Positions 63,962-64,000 of a stretch of DNA of 64,000 nt are shown in pieces. The notes under the pieces are model-generated. The model made no database searches and had not been told where the DNA came from. It was given only the letters and a program-made list of their open reading frames with translations. The stretch is from positions 34,554 through 98,553 of the forward strand of contig DATLXU010000134.1 in NCBI GenBank assembly GCA_035575515.1, read 5' to 3'. This stretch comes from DATLXU01 sp035575515. GTDB taxonomy: Bacteria > Acidobacteriota > Blastocatellia > UBA7656. Each line of letters opens with the position of its first letter. Within the stretch, counting starts at the first letter, position 1. Made by a program: the position numbers and the translations under genes.

Positions 63962-64000
63962 TCGCTCGAATCTCAGAACGGCGGGCTGCTTAGCTGGCAA

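Overview
The window reads as a stretch of an Acidobacteriota chromosome, most likely class Blastocatellia. This is inferred from four large Oar-type TonB-dependent receptors with N-terminal carboxypeptidase-regulatory-like domains, secreted parallel beta-helix, CSLREA and HYR proteins, a Ser/Thr kinase with PEGA and FGE-like domains, and periplasmic caspase-TPR proteins. Coding density is high. I see no rRNA, tRNA, CRISPR array, prophage or plasmid backbone.

Layout. 0-3.4 kb: the 3' part of a secreted beta-helix protein, a PDZ/radical-SAM DUF512 protein and a small heptad-repeat coiled-coil protein. 3.4-11.7 kb: two Oar-like receptors, each preceded by a copy of the same ~240-bp leader. The best-conserved block of that leader fits a sigma-54 (-24/-12) promoter. 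11.7-24.4 kb: an envelope-signalling cluster made of a transmembrane Ser/Thr kinase with PEGA and FGE-like ectodomain, a DUF4384 protein, a CSLREA/HYR protein, a FecR-like protein and two exported caspase-PEGA-TPR proteins. 24.4-30.6 kb: glgA, a thioredoxin with a CHPC active site, purA and a solitary Eco57I-type adenine methyltransferase. 30.6-35.9 kb: a third Oar-like receptor, a Uma2 nuclease-fold protein and a dihydropyrimidinase. 35.9-37.4 kb: a decayed patch with an IS481-like remnant and three gene fragments. 37.4-43.1 kb: malQ, treZ and a glycogen debranching enzyme. 43.2-49.6 kb: a small secreted protein, a heptosyltransferase with a sugar nucleotidyltransferase, a thiolase, an exported PAF-acetylhydrolase-like hydrolase and a DDAH. 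49.6-57.7 kb: a fourth receptor, a Tat-exported amidohydrolase, an M20 peptidase and a LeuA/NifV-type acyltransferase. 57.9-64 kb: a GT39 glycosyltransferase, a Crp/Fnr regulator, a Tat-exported multicopper oxidase and a small secreted protein.

How the genes fit together. The 11.9-24.4 kb cluster places a cytoplasmic kinase domain on one side of the membrane. PEGA/FGE, DUF4384, FecR, HYR and caspase modules lie on the other side, which suggests an envelope-spanning sensor with periplasmic protease effectors. The carbohydrate genes cover glycogen synthesis, debranching, maltodextrin disproportionation and the last step of trehalose release. The right end looks like a regulated unit: just after the Crp/Fnr gene is a perfect TTGAT-N4-ATCAA box with a -10 element at the exact class II spacing, pointing at the multicopper oxidase.

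Several families of short intergenic inverted repeats (REP-like hairpins, CACGAAG arrays and others) are scattered through the window. All homology statements come from reading the translations by eye; no database search was run.
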